From assembly GCA_944393405.1 (NCBI GenBank), contig CALYAC010000013.1, positions 3,189 through 67,188 of the forward strand: a stretch of 64,000 nucleotides of DNA, written 5' to 3'. This DNA comes from an uncultured Clostridia bacterium (GTDB lineage Bacteria > Bacillota_A > Clostridia > TANB77 > CAG-508). The notes under the pieces were generated by a model. It was not told where the DNA came from. It worked only from the letters and a program-made list of their open reading frames with translations, and made no database searches. A program made the position numbers and the translations under genes. Position 1 is the first letter of the stretch. Each line of letters begins with the position of its first letter. This document shows, piece after piece, positions 29,401 through 38,858 of the stretch.

Positions 29401-31401
29401 ACTAGCAGCTAGAGTATCTAATGTTAAATCTGTATTAATTACAATTATTGCACCTTTATATTCTGCATTTATTGCGTATTTTGATTGAGTTCCTTCTAAT
29501 ACTATATTTATTACTTTATGTCCATTTTCTTCAGAAACTTTTGTTGATTTTATTTTTAATCCATTATCTAGTAATATATTTGTTCCTTTTACATCAACTT
29601 TTTCTATTTCTGAAGGTAATGTTATTTTTAATGTAGGATTTTTATATAAAGCATTATATACATTTGAAGTATCAAGTACTGCTCTTATTTCTACATTTTC
29701 ATTTTTTACAACTGTTGTTAAATCTTTTTTATTAATTTCTAGATCTATTTTTGTTTCTGGTTCTTTTAATTCAATTGATTTTTCAGCATTACCTGATGTA
29801 ATATTTGTATTTCCTGAAACTTCAACTTTTAATGTTTTAAATTCTTTCATTTGATCTTTTGAATAATCTATATTACCTTTTAAAGCTTTTACAATATTTA
29901 CTTCAATTTGACCCTCTGTTATAGGTGCTGAAGTTATTAATGTAACTTTATTTGTATTTTCTTTAGAAATATCTAAAACATATTTTCCATTTTCTAATTT
30001 AGTTTCTTTATTAATTACTCCTAATTCTTTATTTCCACTTTTTACTGTAATGCTTCCTTCTTCTCCAAGCATTTTATTAAATATATCTTGTCTAACTTCT
30101 ATTTTTTTGTTATATGCATAATTTGTTCCGGAAACTGTTGTATTTCCTTCTGCTTTTTCTTCTGTAACAAATGCATCTATTCCTTGTTTCAATTCAACTG
30201 ATGAAACTAATTTTGCTGAGCTAACTATTGCTATATAATTTACACTATATTCAGTTTCTTTTTTAGATTTTGCATCATAGTTTGCATATATATAACCTTT
30301 ACTAATATTATTTGTAGCTTCTATTTCAAAATCTGATATATCTTCTTTTCCTTCAAGCTTAATTTCTGTAGAAATAGCTTTTTCAGAAATTATTTCTTCA
30401 TTATTATATAATGTTATTTTTGCTAATATATTTGATGTTGTATTTATTGAATTTGATTTAGCAAAGTTGTACATATCTTCTCCATCATAAAGATATGTTA
30501 CTAAATATTCATCTTTAACATTTTTCTTCCAAGAAATTGAATCTTTTAAGTTATCTACATTTATAATTAATTTTCCATTTTCTTCATCATATGAATAATT
30601 TTCATTTGTAAAATCTAATCCTTCTTCTTTTCCATTTGTTGCAGCCATTGATTTTGCTATAACTGCTACAGAAGTTGGTTTTAAATTATTTACTACTGGA
30701 ACTTCAATTTCAATGTTTGTATTTTTTATAGGTAAAGCACTATCTTTAACATTAACATTTACTTTTGTTTGTAGCATTAATCCTTTATTTTCATTTAAAG
30801 AATATGGAATATATTTTACTGCTTTAGAACTTATTTCTGCTTCTGCTTCTCCATTCCATGAAAGTTTATTTGTTACTTCTTTTACAACTTTCTTTTCTTT
30901 TCCATTCTCATCTATATAAGTACCTGTAAATTTAGTTACAAACTCTTTATTAAAATGATTTACCGAAACATTATCTTCATTTAATATTTCGATTGGAAGC
31001 TCTAATACTATTTCTGATCCATTATTAACTCTATCTAATACAACCTTGTTATTGTTGATATCTAAGCTTTGGATATTATCGTTCTTAACTCCATCTTTAA
31101 TCTTAAAGTTTGCATTTTGGAATTCGACTGTTCCATTTTCTACATATCCAGCTTTATCAACTCTAAGTTTTAGATATATCTTAGCCTCCTTATCATTAAT
31201 TTTAAATACTTTACTATGTGATTCTGCATCAAAATAAGAATTAAACAATACATTCTTGTTGTTTGTTTCAGAATTTTGTTTGTTTAATTCATCATCACTT
31301 GCAGCATAAGCAATAGTATATTCTCCTAGTACTATTAAATTAGCACTTACTAGGATTATAACTAAAAGTACTGCGATTAATTTTTTCAATAAACTGTTCA
31401 T
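26428..31401 (-). CDS. Large surface protein with DUF11-like repeats and SdrD_B domain
   Basis: A 1657-aa secreted, membrane-anchored protein. A signal peptide (about 5-35, ending near AYAA) is followed by an N-terminal region starting VLFNSYFDAES. This region and the later block ERTATLEGAVVNN (about 734-880) match the 4778-aa protein. Three DUF11-like repeats follow near 900, 1037 and 1170, for example VKEGEIITYKLKVTNNG. An SdrD_B domain is at about 1319-1450 (ITGTAWLDDNLNGKRDPEEQ). A module beginning FDLRLDKYIDKI (about 1455-1600) leads to FSLVTGK, a membrane helix and KKHVLNKKV. No LPXTG is seen. The ATG at 31401 follows GGAGG. First gene of a two-gene operon. Confidence 0.9.
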   Translation of the reverse strand: MNSLLKKLIAVLLVIILVSANLIVLGEYTIAYAASDDELNKQNSETNNKNVLFNSYFDAESHSKVFKINDKEAKIYLKLRVDKAGYVENGTVEFQNANFKIKDGVKNDNIQSLDINNNKVVLDRVNNGSEIVLELPIEILNEDNVSVNHFNKEFVTKFTGTYIDENGKEKKVVKEVTNKLSWNGEAEAEISSKAVKYIPYSLNENKGLMLQTKVNVNVKDSALPIKNTNIEIEVPVVNNLKPTSVAVIAKSMAATNGKEEGLDFTNENYSYDEENGKLIINVDNLKDSISWKKNVKDEYLVTYLYDGEDMYNFAKSNSINTTSNILAKITLYNNEEIISEKAISTEIKLEGKEDISDFEIEATNNISKGYIYANYDAKSKKETEYSVNYIAIVSSAKLVSSVELKQGIDAFVTEEKAEGNTTVSGTNYAYNKKIEVRQDIFNKMLGEEGSITVKSGNKELGVINKETKLENGKYVLDISKENTNKVTLITSAPITEGQIEVNIVKALKGNIDYSKDQMKEFKTLKVEVSGNTNITSGNAEKSIELKEPETKIDLEINKKDLTTVVKNENVEIRAVLDTSNVYNALYKNPTLKITLPSEIEKVDVKGTNILLDNGLKIKSTKVSEENGHKVINIVLEGTQSKYAINAEYKGAIIVINTDLTLDTLAASGKEKITMEYNNENDAAIKTKGTVEEEINIVAPTGVVASAGINGYKDGAKEVESISGEAQTVEIEANSEERTATLEGAVVNNYPNDISNVVVLGRIPAQGNKAIDSDNELGSTFTIPLAKGVGTVGLSASDYKVYYSDNANATKDLNDKNNGWKEEATTASKSYMMVFDDEYKMKQGDKFEFSYDVAIPESLTMNNSAYSMYKVYFDNEAEIGTMSEEKTAAILGVTTGEGAVLEAELSSTVEDTVREGQYVKMKVNVKNVGEKDATGVKVSVPKPESAVFYDYVTGNGFFENNVESLDIEVGDLKAGETKQVSYYIKYDNYIESEAISDDEAHEEENSSIFPKEITHKVNVTANEMSGEVESNEYKVNVEDGSISLNLVSDTMETQVLHKGQYIEYLINLYNIDTLGDLANTTVTVKLPEGITFSKATIRENWDATEETTDGVSYNEETNTVTVNIGTLKQQKLIDLIVQVEDYEGDVSIIASATADGKEVHYTNITEYEAEKINLEISELTSSPRYVKEGEIITYKLKVTNNGNGTVRDLTIIDQIPDELDFVKATYTYLNGKEEAITQLTEDQLHISVNQFLPGETTEITIMAKATLIPTEDDVEVKNTLSVLAKNFDTVQTNTVTNYIEYNDEIHRDEGGSTTTNNRHKITGTAWLDDNLNGKRDPEEQPISNIQVMLLNKEGNIIVKDLNTNEDKITTTSSSGTYEFDNLPDGEYLVVFAYDSSNYTLTEYQKDGVDESFNSDAIDINLTLNGERRIAGITDTLVVSGENVRDIDIGLYTANKFDLRLDKYIDKISLTTPTIGTRVDEYNNSQLGKVEVLGQNLGKSSAVVEYKIVVTNEGSVPGYVNKIVDYLPENVDFNTELNTDWYLSDNGNIYNSSLTDQKINPGESKEVTLVVSVKITEDLLGTITNNAEIYESYNELGLQDIDSTVANKIETEDDMGKADVIFSLVTGKVVMYTSIAFVVIALIGFGAYEIKKHVLNKKV

Positions 31402-31435
31402 AACAACCTCCAAATATAATTACATATATACTTAT

Positions 31436-31464
31436 ATTATACGACACTTTTACAGATATTTCAA
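31436..31464 (-). promoter_or_regulatory. Promoter of the surface-protein operon with two 0A-box-like sites
   Basis: On the reverse strand TTGAAA (31459-31464) and TATAAT (31436-31441) are 17 bases apart. The direct repeats TGTTGAA (31460-31466) and TGTCGTA (31440-31446) overlap the -35 and -10. Each differs from the Spo0A box TGTCGAA at one position and they are 20 bases apart. Regulation by Spo0A is inference only. Confidence 0.7.
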
Positions 31465-31573
31465 CACTTTTAACGGTTTTGAGTAAGTTTTTATGTGTAT
31501 TTGGTGTTATTTTACCTGTTTTTTTATTATATAACCTAAATATATATTATAATACATATATTTTAGCAATTTT

Positions 31574-31601
31574 TTGACATATTTCAACATATATAAATAA
31601 T
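31574..31601 (+). promoter_or_regulatory. Candidate plus-strand promoter of the 31783-32827 cluster
   Basis: TTGACA (31574-31579), a 16-base spacer and AATAAT (31596-31601). It would give a leader of about 175 bases with the hairpins noted in the intergenic entry. Confidence 0.45.
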
Positions 31602-31782
31602 GTAATTGGAAATAAAAGACAAATACTTTTACGGAAGCTCTTTTTAAAGAGAAATATTAAATTTATATTACATTTTTGTAACAGCTGTAATTTTTATAAA
31701 TATTTATAATTTTATATCACATTTTTTTATTATTTTAATATTATATATAAACATTTAACATATATTATATAGAGGTGATTAT

Positions 31783-31947
31783 ATGAATAATAACATGGAT
31801 ATGGCTTCTCTTATGAATTTATTATCTAAAATGGATAAAAAAGAATTAGAAAAAAATTTAAATAAAGTAAGTCAAATGCTTAAATCAACAGATGCAGATT
31901 CTATTATTAATGAAATTAAAAATAATAACAGTAATGGAAATAAATAA
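31783..31947 (+). CDS. Small unknown protein (54 aa)
   Basis: A 54-aa reading frame with a good ribosome binding site (AGAGGTG before the ATG at 31783). It begins MNNNMDMASLMNLLSKMDKK, is helical and amphipathic, and ends in an Asn-rich tail. There is no membrane segment or cysteine. It is followed 75 bases later by two more small Asn/Ser-rich proteins on the same strand. The site, position and composition argue that it is real. The function is unknown; a spore-associated role is a guess from its relatives in position. Confidence 0.7.
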   Translation: MNNNMDMASLMNLLSKMDKKELEKNLNKVSQMLKSTDADSIINEIKNNNSNGNK

Positions 31948-32022
31948 TTATCATAATTATTAAAATTTATAGAATGTTTACATTATTATAAAGTAGAACA
32001 CTTTTGGATTGGAGGAACTTTT

Positions 32023-32412
32023 ATGGATGAAAACAGTGAAAATGTAAATGAAAATAATATGGATGATATATTAAAACAATTTAATAAAATGATTAGAAAT
32101 AATGATATTTCAGATAATATAAAAGATATCTTAAACAATTTCAATAAATCTAATAACAGTTCTTCTGATTCTTCTAATAGTGACAATAATTCATTTGATA
32201 TAGATATCAATACCATGTTAAAGTTAAAGCAAATAATGGAATCATTAAATTCTAAAAAGCCTGATCCTAGAACAAATTTGCTTCTCTCTTTAAAACCATA
32301 TCTAAAAGAACGTAGAAAACAAAAAGTAGATCAATATATAAAGCTTTTTAACATGGAAAAAGTGCTTGAAACATTTAATTCCCTAGGTGGTGACCATGGC
32401 AATGATGTTTAA
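32023..32412 (+). CDS. Small Asn/Ser-rich protein of unknown function (129 aa)
   Basis: A 129-aa hydrophilic protein. The N-terminal half is acidic and rich in Asn, Ser and Asp (low complexity). The C-terminal half is a charged helical segment, PDPRTNLLLSLKPYLKERRKQKVDQYIKLF in composition, which looks like a conserved core. No signal or membrane segment. TTGGAGG lies 8 bases before the ATG. Its last codons overlap the start of the next gene. I recall similar C-terminal segments in uncharacterised clostridial proteins but cannot name a function. Confidence 0.8.
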   Translation: MDENSENVNENNMDDILKQFNKMIRNNDISDNIKDILNNFNKSNNSSSDSSNSDNNSFDIDINTMLKLKQIMESLNSKKPDPRTNLLLSLKPYLKERRKQKVDQYIKLFNMEKVLETFNSLGGDHGNDV

Positions 32413-32827
32413 TTTTCCATTTTATCCATTTCATCACTCTAGGTATTATTCAAATTTAAATTCTACTCCATATTACAACTATTCTAACAAAAAAATTAAT
32501 ATGAATCATAATCAAAAAAATGTATCTTTAAATAATAAAAATTCAAAAAGTAATTATAAAAGTAATACTACTAAATATTTTGATGATTATAAAGATAGAA
32601 AATCAAATAATAACAGTTATGATAATACAGACTTTGAAAACCAAAATTCTTCTAATCTAAATGATTTAACTTTTAGCCAAGATAGTGATGTCCCTATTTT
32701 TAATTTATTCGGTTTACAATTATATTATGATGACATTTTATTAGTTTGTTTGATATTTTTTCTTTACACCGAAGGAATAAAAGATGATTTTCTTTTTATT
32801 GTTCTTGTACTTTTACTTATTTCATAA
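32396..32827 (+). CDS. Small membrane protein with Asn-rich N-terminus (143 aa)
   Basis: A 143-aa protein. The N-terminus is rich in Phe, Tyr, His and Pro, followed by a long Asn/Ser/Lys-rich low-complexity region to about 100. The C-terminal membrane part runs from LYYDDILLVCLIFFLY through a short EGIKDD turn to LFIVLVLLLIS. That looks like a hairpin of two membrane helices or a re-entrant pair. The gene overlaps the previous one by 17 bases; AGGTGG lies 5 bases before the ATG at 32396, and GTG codons at 32387 and 32390 are alternatives. Its C-terminus resembles uncharacterised clostridial proteins. Translational coupling suggests joint function with the 129-aa protein. Confidence 0.78.
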   Translation: MAMMFNFPFYPFHHSRYYSNLNSTPYYNYSNKKINMNHNQKNVSLNNKNSKSNYKSNTTKYFDDYKDRKSNNNSYDNTDFENQNSSNLNDLTFSQDSDVPIFNLFGLQLYYDDILLVCLIFFLYTEGIKDDFLFIVLVLLLIS

Positions 32828-32828
32828 A

Positions 32829-32870
32829 AAAACAAATATCTAAATTCAACTAGATATTTGTTTTATTTTT
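32829..32870. terminator. Bidirectional intrinsic terminator
   Basis: A 12-bp perfect stem (32831-32842 with 32851-32862) has a T run downstream and an A run upstream. It closes both the small-protein cluster and the cell-shape operon. Confidence 0.88.
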
Positions 32871-33489
32871 ATTCTACTATTAATTCGTCTTTGTCATTAA
32901 TATATGCTGATGTTTTTACTTTATGAATTTGTCCTTCCTCTTCTTTATCTATTTCTTTTACAATATCAGCTATTCTAACTTGAAGAGCTTCTATTTCCTG
33001 TGCTTCTATTACTGCATCTTTATTTCCTTTAGCTCCTGCATGAGCTAACCCTCTTAATATACCAAGTATAACTATATTTTCTCCCGCTATTACTTCTGCC
33101 CCTGCATTTACATCTCCTATAATTACTAAGCTACCTTCAAACTCTAATCTTTGACCAGATCTAATTGATCCTTTATGAAATTTAGTCTCTGAAGTAGCAA
33201 CTTCTTTATAGAAAGTTTTCTTAATTGAATGAAGCCCTAATGCTTTTGGACTATCAAATTCTATTTGAACATTTATAAATCTTTTTATAATGTTCTGAAT
33301 TTCATCCATCTCTTTATTTTTTAACACTTTACCTGTTATTAAAATTGGTGTTTTATCGTCTTTATATAAATTTTTTAGTTCGATTATCTTTTTTTTCAAA
33401 TCTGAAACAATTTCTCTTTGTTCTGCATTTTCATCTACTTTTATTACTACTTGATTCTTTTTTATACTAATACTTATATAATTATTCAT
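32869..33489 (-). CDS. minC: Septum site-determining protein MinC
   Basis: A 206-aa MinC. The N-terminal domain (1-95) is followed by the C-terminal beta-helix (about 105-206) with the characteristic RSGQRLEFEGSLVIIGDVNAG start and GENIVILGILRGLAHAGAKG glycine-rich turns. MinC blocks FtsZ polymerisation at cell poles and is normally recruited by MinD. It is the last gene of the shape operon, 18 bases after the PBP2 gene, and is followed by a terminator rather than by minD and minE. Confidence 0.93.
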   Translation of the reverse strand: MNNYISISIKKNQVVIKVDENAEQREIVSDLKKKIIELKNLYKDDKTPILITGKVLKNKEMDEIQNIIKRFINVQIEFDSPKALGLHSIKKTFYKEVATSETKFHKGSIRSGQRLEFEGSLVIIGDVNAGAEVIAGENIVILGILRGLAHAGAKGNKDAVIEAQEIEALQVRIADIVKEIDKEEEGQIHKVKTSAYINDKDELIVE

Positions 33490-33507
33490 TTTATCACACT
33501 TTCTTTT

Positions 33508-35583
33508 CTATCTTACGCTTTGAGTGCTAGATTCTGCACTTTTATCTTCTGTGACTTTTTCTGAGTTCATACCAAAGTATTCTTTTATAATTTTCTTAGC
33601 AACATCTGAAGTATATCCACCAGATCCTGCTTTTTCGACAAATACAACTACTGCTATTTCCGGATCATCGTATGGAGCAAAGCCTACAAACCATCCATGT
33701 GCCTCTCCATCTATTCCTGTTTGAGCAGAACCTGTTTTACCAGCTATGTCTATATCTAAATCACTAAAGTAAGCAGCTGCTGTACCTCCAGCTTCACTTG
33801 TAACTCCTCTCATTCCTTTTTTTATAGCTTGTGAATCTTCCTTAGATATTTTTACATCTTCTAAATTAGTATCTCCTAACCCAAGCTTATTTTTTACATA
33901 TTCATTAATCTCATCTTTTGAAATTTCTGTTCCATCTGGTTTAATAATTGATTTAACAATTGTTGTATCTATGCTCTTACCATCGTTTGCTATCATACTA
34001 ACATATCTAGCCATTTGTATTGGAGTAAAATTATTATAACTTTGTCCAATAGCTGCTGATAGCGTATCAGATATATACCATCCTTGTCCTAAACTTTCTG
34101 CATATTCTTTACTTGCAACACTTCCTGTAGCTTCTCCTTCTAATTCTATACCTGTTTTTTGTCCAAGTCCATATTTTTTAGCATATTCTGCTATCTTATC
34201 TATTCCAATTCTATATCCCATATCATAGAAGAAATAGTTACAAGAATATTTTAAAGCTTGAGTAACATTTAAATATCCATGTCCTCTTCCATAGCTTCTA
34301 TAATACCAACATGCTTGTCTATCTCCATATGGATAAATTCCATTATCATTAACTAATGAAGTTGGTGAAATTTCTCCAGTAGTAAGTGCAGCTGATGCTA
34401 CAACCATTTTAAATGTAGAACCAGGTGCATATGCCGAACTTATTGCTCTATTTAAATATTTTCCTGTAGAATCTTCTGAATATTCTTCCGAATATTTTCC
34501 AGGATTATAATCTGGATAACTAGCCATAGCTAGAACTTCTCCTGAATCGACATTCATTACTACAACTGCTCCTGCTTCCGAGTCTGTTTTCTCTCCATAC
34601 TTTCCTTTTGCTATGTCTTTTATATTTTTCTCTAAAGCATCTTCTGCAACTTTTTGTAAGTTAGCATCTATTGTTAATATAACATCTGATCCTGCAATTG
34701 CTTCCTCTGCTGTATATTCACTGGTAACAGCTCCATCTACTGTCATATCAACTTGTCTTATTCCATCTGTGCCTTTTAAATAATCTTCAAAAACATATTG
34801 TATTCCTGATTTTCCTATCACATCATCATTTCTATATCTATCTTTTCTTGCTTCATATTCTTCTGCATTTATTGCTCCAACATATCCTAAAACATGTGAA
34901 GCTAAACTTCCAGATTTATATGAAACAACTGGTTCCGTAACAACATACATACCAGATAGCATTGAATTTTGCTCTCTTATTTGAACTGCTGATGTATTAG
35001 ATATATCTTTAGCAATTGTTACTGATTTTGTTGTACTATATCCATTTCTAGAAATTTCATATCTTACAGCCATAATTTTTCTTGCCATTTTAACATCAGA
35101 TTCTGTTATCTCATATTTTTCTTTTAATGCATTAAAAGCTTGTTCTGCTGTATAATTTTCATCCATTTCATATTGTATCTTCCAATTCTTTTGGCTTTCT
35201 ACATCTTCTTGTTTAAATTTATATGGATCTACCTCTATTGGTAAATTATCTACAAATTCATCTTTATTACTCTCTAGTATTTCAATAAACTTTTTAATTG
35301 AATTATTTAATTCACTGTCACTAACTTTTGTACTATATATTTCCACACTATATCCTGTATCTGTTGATACAAGTTCCACACCAGTTCTATCTTTTATAGA
35401 TCCTCTTGCTGCTTTTATAATTGATTCTCTTGTAAGACGTGAATTAGAGGTTTCTCTATATTCTGCTCCATGGATAATCTGCAAATTGAATAGCTGAATC
35501 AATAGAATAATACCAATTATATATACAATTGTTGTAAGAATATTATACCTTATTCTACCTCCTAGTCTATTATTTTTGCCCAT
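33508..35583 (-). CDS. mrdA: Penicillin-binding protein 2 (elongation transpeptidase)
   Basis: A 691-aa class B PBP with one N-terminal membrane helix (about 12-34). A PBP dimerisation domain (about 50-290) precedes the transpeptidase domain. Active-site motifs are STFK in APGSTFKMV, SCN in LKYSCNYFFYDMG, and KTG in IAGKTGSAQTG. It acts in lateral-wall peptidoglycan crosslinking with MreBCD and a RodA glycosyltransferase. A Ser/Thr/Glu-rich tail ends the protein. AAAGGTGG precedes the ATG. Confidence 0.94.
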   Translation of the reverse strand: MGKNNRLGGRIRYNILTTIVYIIGIILLIQLFNLQIIHGAEYRETSNSRLTRESIIKAARGSIKDRTGVELVSTDTGYSVEIYSTKVSDSELNNSIKKFIEILESNKDEFVDNLPIEVDPYKFKQEDVESQKNWKIQYEMDENYTAEQAFNALKEKYEITESDVKMARKIMAVRYEISRNGYSTTKSVTIAKDISNTSAVQIREQNSMLSGMYVVTEPVVSYKSGSLASHVLGYVGAINAEEYEARKDRYRNDDVIGKSGIQYVFEDYLKGTDGIRQVDMTVDGAVTSEYTAEEAIAGSDVILTIDANLQKVAEDALEKNIKDIAKGKYGEKTDSEAGAVVVMNVDSGEVLAMASYPDYNPGKYSEEYSEDSTGKYLNRAISSAYAPGSTFKMVVASAALTTGEISPTSLVNDNGIYPYGDRQACWYYRSYGRGHGYLNVTQALKYSCNYFFYDMGYRIGIDKIAEYAKKYGLGQKTGIELEGEATGSVASKEYAESLGQGWYISDTLSAAIGQSYNNFTPIQMARYVSMIANDGKSIDTTIVKSIIKPDGTEISKDEINEYVKNKLGLGDTNLEDVKISKEDSQAIKKGMRGVTSEAGGTAAAYFSDLDIDIAGKTGSAQTGIDGEAHGWFVGFAPYDDPEIAVVVFVEKAGSGGYTSDVAKKIIKEYFGMNSEKVTEDKSAESSTQSVR

Positions 35584-35603
35584 TTTTCACCACCTTTGAT
35601 ACC

Positions 35604-36146
35604 TTAAAAATATCTTGTAAGTATATTTCTTGTTTTAAATGTTTCTTCTAATATATGTCCTAATTTTTGTATTAATGGATAGATTATTATTGTTATAATT
35701 ACATTATATAAAGTTTCTATAAATAATATTTTTATAAAACTTATAATTTCCATATTAATATCTAGAGTTATTAAACTAAATAAATAAGAACCTAATTCAA
35801 AAACAATAGTAGAAGATATTATCATTAAAATAATAGTAATCTTACTTTCTTTTGAAAAGTTTTTATCCAAATATTCTCCAGCAAGTCCAATTATCCCTAG
35901 CATTATACCTGATATTCCAATTTGTCTTCCTATTACTATATCTATGTAGAATCCAAATATTATTCCTAAAATAAGTCCTAACTTTTTTCCTGTAAATAAT
36001 CCTATAAAAAGCACAAATATTATAAATAAATTTGGTTGAACTCTAGCTATTGTAAACCAAGTAAAAAAATTTGACTGTAAGAAATATATTACAAAAAAAG
36101 ATACAATTAATAATATTACTGCTATTACTTTTTTCAATTTTCTCAT
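35604..36146 (-). CDS. mreD: Rod shape-determining protein MreD
   Basis: A 180-aa polytopic membrane protein of the MreD family, with about five to six hydrophobic helices and the conserved region RVQPNLFIIFVLFIGLF near residue 35. It sits in the canonical order between mreC and mrdA. The start is ambiguous: AGAAAGGA directly abuts the ATG at 36146, whereas a TTG three codons later has better spacing (9 bases). Confidence 0.9.
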   Translation of the reverse strand: MRKLKKVIAVILLIVSFFVIYFLQSNFFTWFTIARVQPNLFIIFVLFIGLFTGKKLGLILGIIFGFYIDIVIGRQIGISGIMLGIIGLAGEYLDKNFSKESKITIILMIISSTIVFELGSYLFSLITLDINMEIISFIKILFIETLYNVIITIIIYPLIQKLGHILEETFKTRNILTRYF

Positions 36147-36176
36147 TCCTTTCTATTAGCCAAATTTTTATTTTGA

Positions 36177-37004
36177 TTAATCATTTCCGCTATTTGTTAT
36201 TACTAAGACTGTATTTAACTTAGTAAAATCTACTGCTGTATCTACAATTGCATATCTATCTGTTATATTATTTGTATTAATAACTTCTCTAATTGTTCCT
36301 ATATGAATTCCTTTTGGATAAATACCTCCAATTCCAGATGTTTCTACACTATCGCCTTGTAATACTACTGCATCTGTTGGAATAAATGTTGCTTTTAAAG
36401 CTGTCTTATCATCTAAAGTACCTTGTACTACTATCGTATCTTCTGATGTACTTATTTTACTAGTTACAGCAGACGCAGTATCTACAATTGTTTGAACTTT
36501 TGCAGTATTTTGTGTTACAGATACAATATGTCCAACAAGTCCACTATCTGCAATTACTGTCATTCCTTCTTTTGCACCATCATCTGTGCCAACATTTATA
36601 ACAATCGTACTACTATAGTTGCTTATATCTCTATTTATTACATCAGCTGGAACTGTACTATAGTCCTTATATTTGTCTTTTAAATTAACATATTCTTTTA
36701 AAGTTTCATTTTCTGCTTTTATTATTTCTAATTCTCTTAATGATTGTTCCATTTCACTATTCTTTTTTTTCAAATCTTCATTTTCCTGTTTTAATGTATC
36801 TAAGTCCGCAAAAAATGTATCATTTCCAGAAATCTTATTTTTTAAATAAGTAAAACCATTTTGAATTGGCATTATTAATACATTAAAAATATTTTCAACA
36901 TATGAAACTCGGTTAACATTACTATTAGTAAAAGCAACTAGTATAACTAAAATTATAATTGTTATTATAATTCCTATTACTCCACTCTTCTTATTTTTAT
37001 TCAT
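36177..37004 (-). CDS. mreC: Rod shape-determining protein MreC
   Basis: A 275-aa MreC. An N-terminal membrane helix (about 8-27) is followed by a coiled coil (about 65-110, rich in Glu/Lys/Leu) and the C-terminal beta-barrel region. The last has VINRDISNYSSTIVINVGTDDGAKEGM and GLVGHIVSVTQNTAKVQT. It scaffolds the elongasome by contacting PBP2, MreB and MreD. It lies between mreB and mreD. Confidence 0.94.
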   Translation of the reverse strand: MNKNKKSGVIGIIITIIILVILVAFTNSNVNRVSYVENIFNVLIMPIQNGFTYLKNKISGNDTFFADLDTLKQENEDLKKKNSEMEQSLRELEIIKAENETLKEYVNLKDKYKDYSTVPADVINRDISNYSSTIVINVGTDDGAKEGMTVIADSGLVGHIVSVTQNTAKVQTIVDTASAVTSKISTSEDTIVVQGTLDDKTALKATFIPTDAVVLQGDSVETSGIGGIYPKGIHIGTIREVINTNNITDRYAIVDTAVDFTKLNTVLVITNSGND

Positions 37005-37041
37005 GTTAGCTAATCATTCCTTTTCACATTAATTACCTCAA

Positions 37042-38095
<1,054 letters not shown>

Positions 38096-38788
38096 TTAAT
38101 TATTTCTGCTTTTTAGATAAAAAATACTCCTAAAACTTTGATCCCCAATTATAATATGGTCTAATAATTCTATCCCCATTATTTCTGATGCTTTAATAAG
38201 ATTATCAGTAAATTCATTATCTTGTTTACTAGGTGTAGGATCTCCGCTAGGATGATTATGTACTAAAATTATCTTAGGTGCTTCAATTCTTATTGCTTCA
38301 TGTAATATATCTTTAGGTTTTAATATTGCAGAATTGGTTCCTCCATAACATATATCTACAATTTTTACTACTACATTTTTTATATTTAATAATATAGCCT
38401 TAACGCATTCTCTTTTATTATATTTCATCTCATCCATTAACAAATTTGCTACATCTCTAGGTGAATTTATTCGAATATTGGTTATATTCATTGGGTTTGA
38501 TATTCTTTTTGATATTTCCCCAATAGCTTTTATCTGAAGTGCTTTTACTTTTCCAATCCCTTTTATTTTCATAAGTTCGTTAATAGATATCTCTTGTAAA
38601 AACTTTAAATTATTTTTACTGTTTTTTTCTAAAGATAGTATTCTTTGTGCAATATGTAAACTGTTTTCATCTTTAGTTCCATTTTTTATTATAATGGCAA
38701 TTAATTCTGCATTAGATAATTTTTCAGGTCCATATATTTCTAATTTTTCATATGGTCTTTCTGATAACGGAAGCTCTTTAATATTCAT
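38096..38788 (-). CDS. radC: RadC family JAB/MPN-domain protein
   Basis: A 230-aa RadC. An N-terminal helix-hairpin-helix-like part (about 1-100, with LMKIKGIGKVKALQIKAI) precedes a C-terminal JAB1/MPN metalloprotease-like domain. The zinc signature is HNHPSGDPTPSKQD at about residue 178. The name comes from an early misassigned repair phenotype; its biochemical role is unsettled. In Firmicutes it usually precedes mreB, as here. AAAGGAT lies before the ATG. Confidence 0.94.
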   Translation of the reverse strand: MNIKELPLSERPYEKLEIYGPEKLSNAELIAIIIKNGTKDENSLHIAQRILSLEKNSKNNLKFLQEISINELMKIKGIGKVKALQIKAIGEISKRISNPMNITNIRINSPRDVANLLMDEMKYNKRECVKAILLNIKNVVVKIVDICYGGTNSAILKPKDILHEAIRIEAPKIILVHNHPSGDPTPSKQDNEFTDNLIKASEIMGIELLDHIIIGDQSFRSIFYLKSRNN

Positions 38789-38858
38789 ATTTTATAATCC
38801 TTTCTAAATAGCCCCCGAATTTTTAAAATATTTAACTTTAATAAATATTTTTTCTAAA

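Larger units (their letters stand above)
31402..31782. other. Divergent intergenic region with two promoters
   Basis: This 381-base gap separates the reverse-strand surface operon from a plus-strand cluster. It carries the surface-operon promoter (31436-31464), a plus-strand promoter candidate (31574-31601) and, past the latter, a CTCTTT/AAAGAG hairpin near 31645-31660. An ATTACA...TGTAAT inverted repeat lies near 31670-31692. No coding frame is convincing. Confidence 0.6.
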
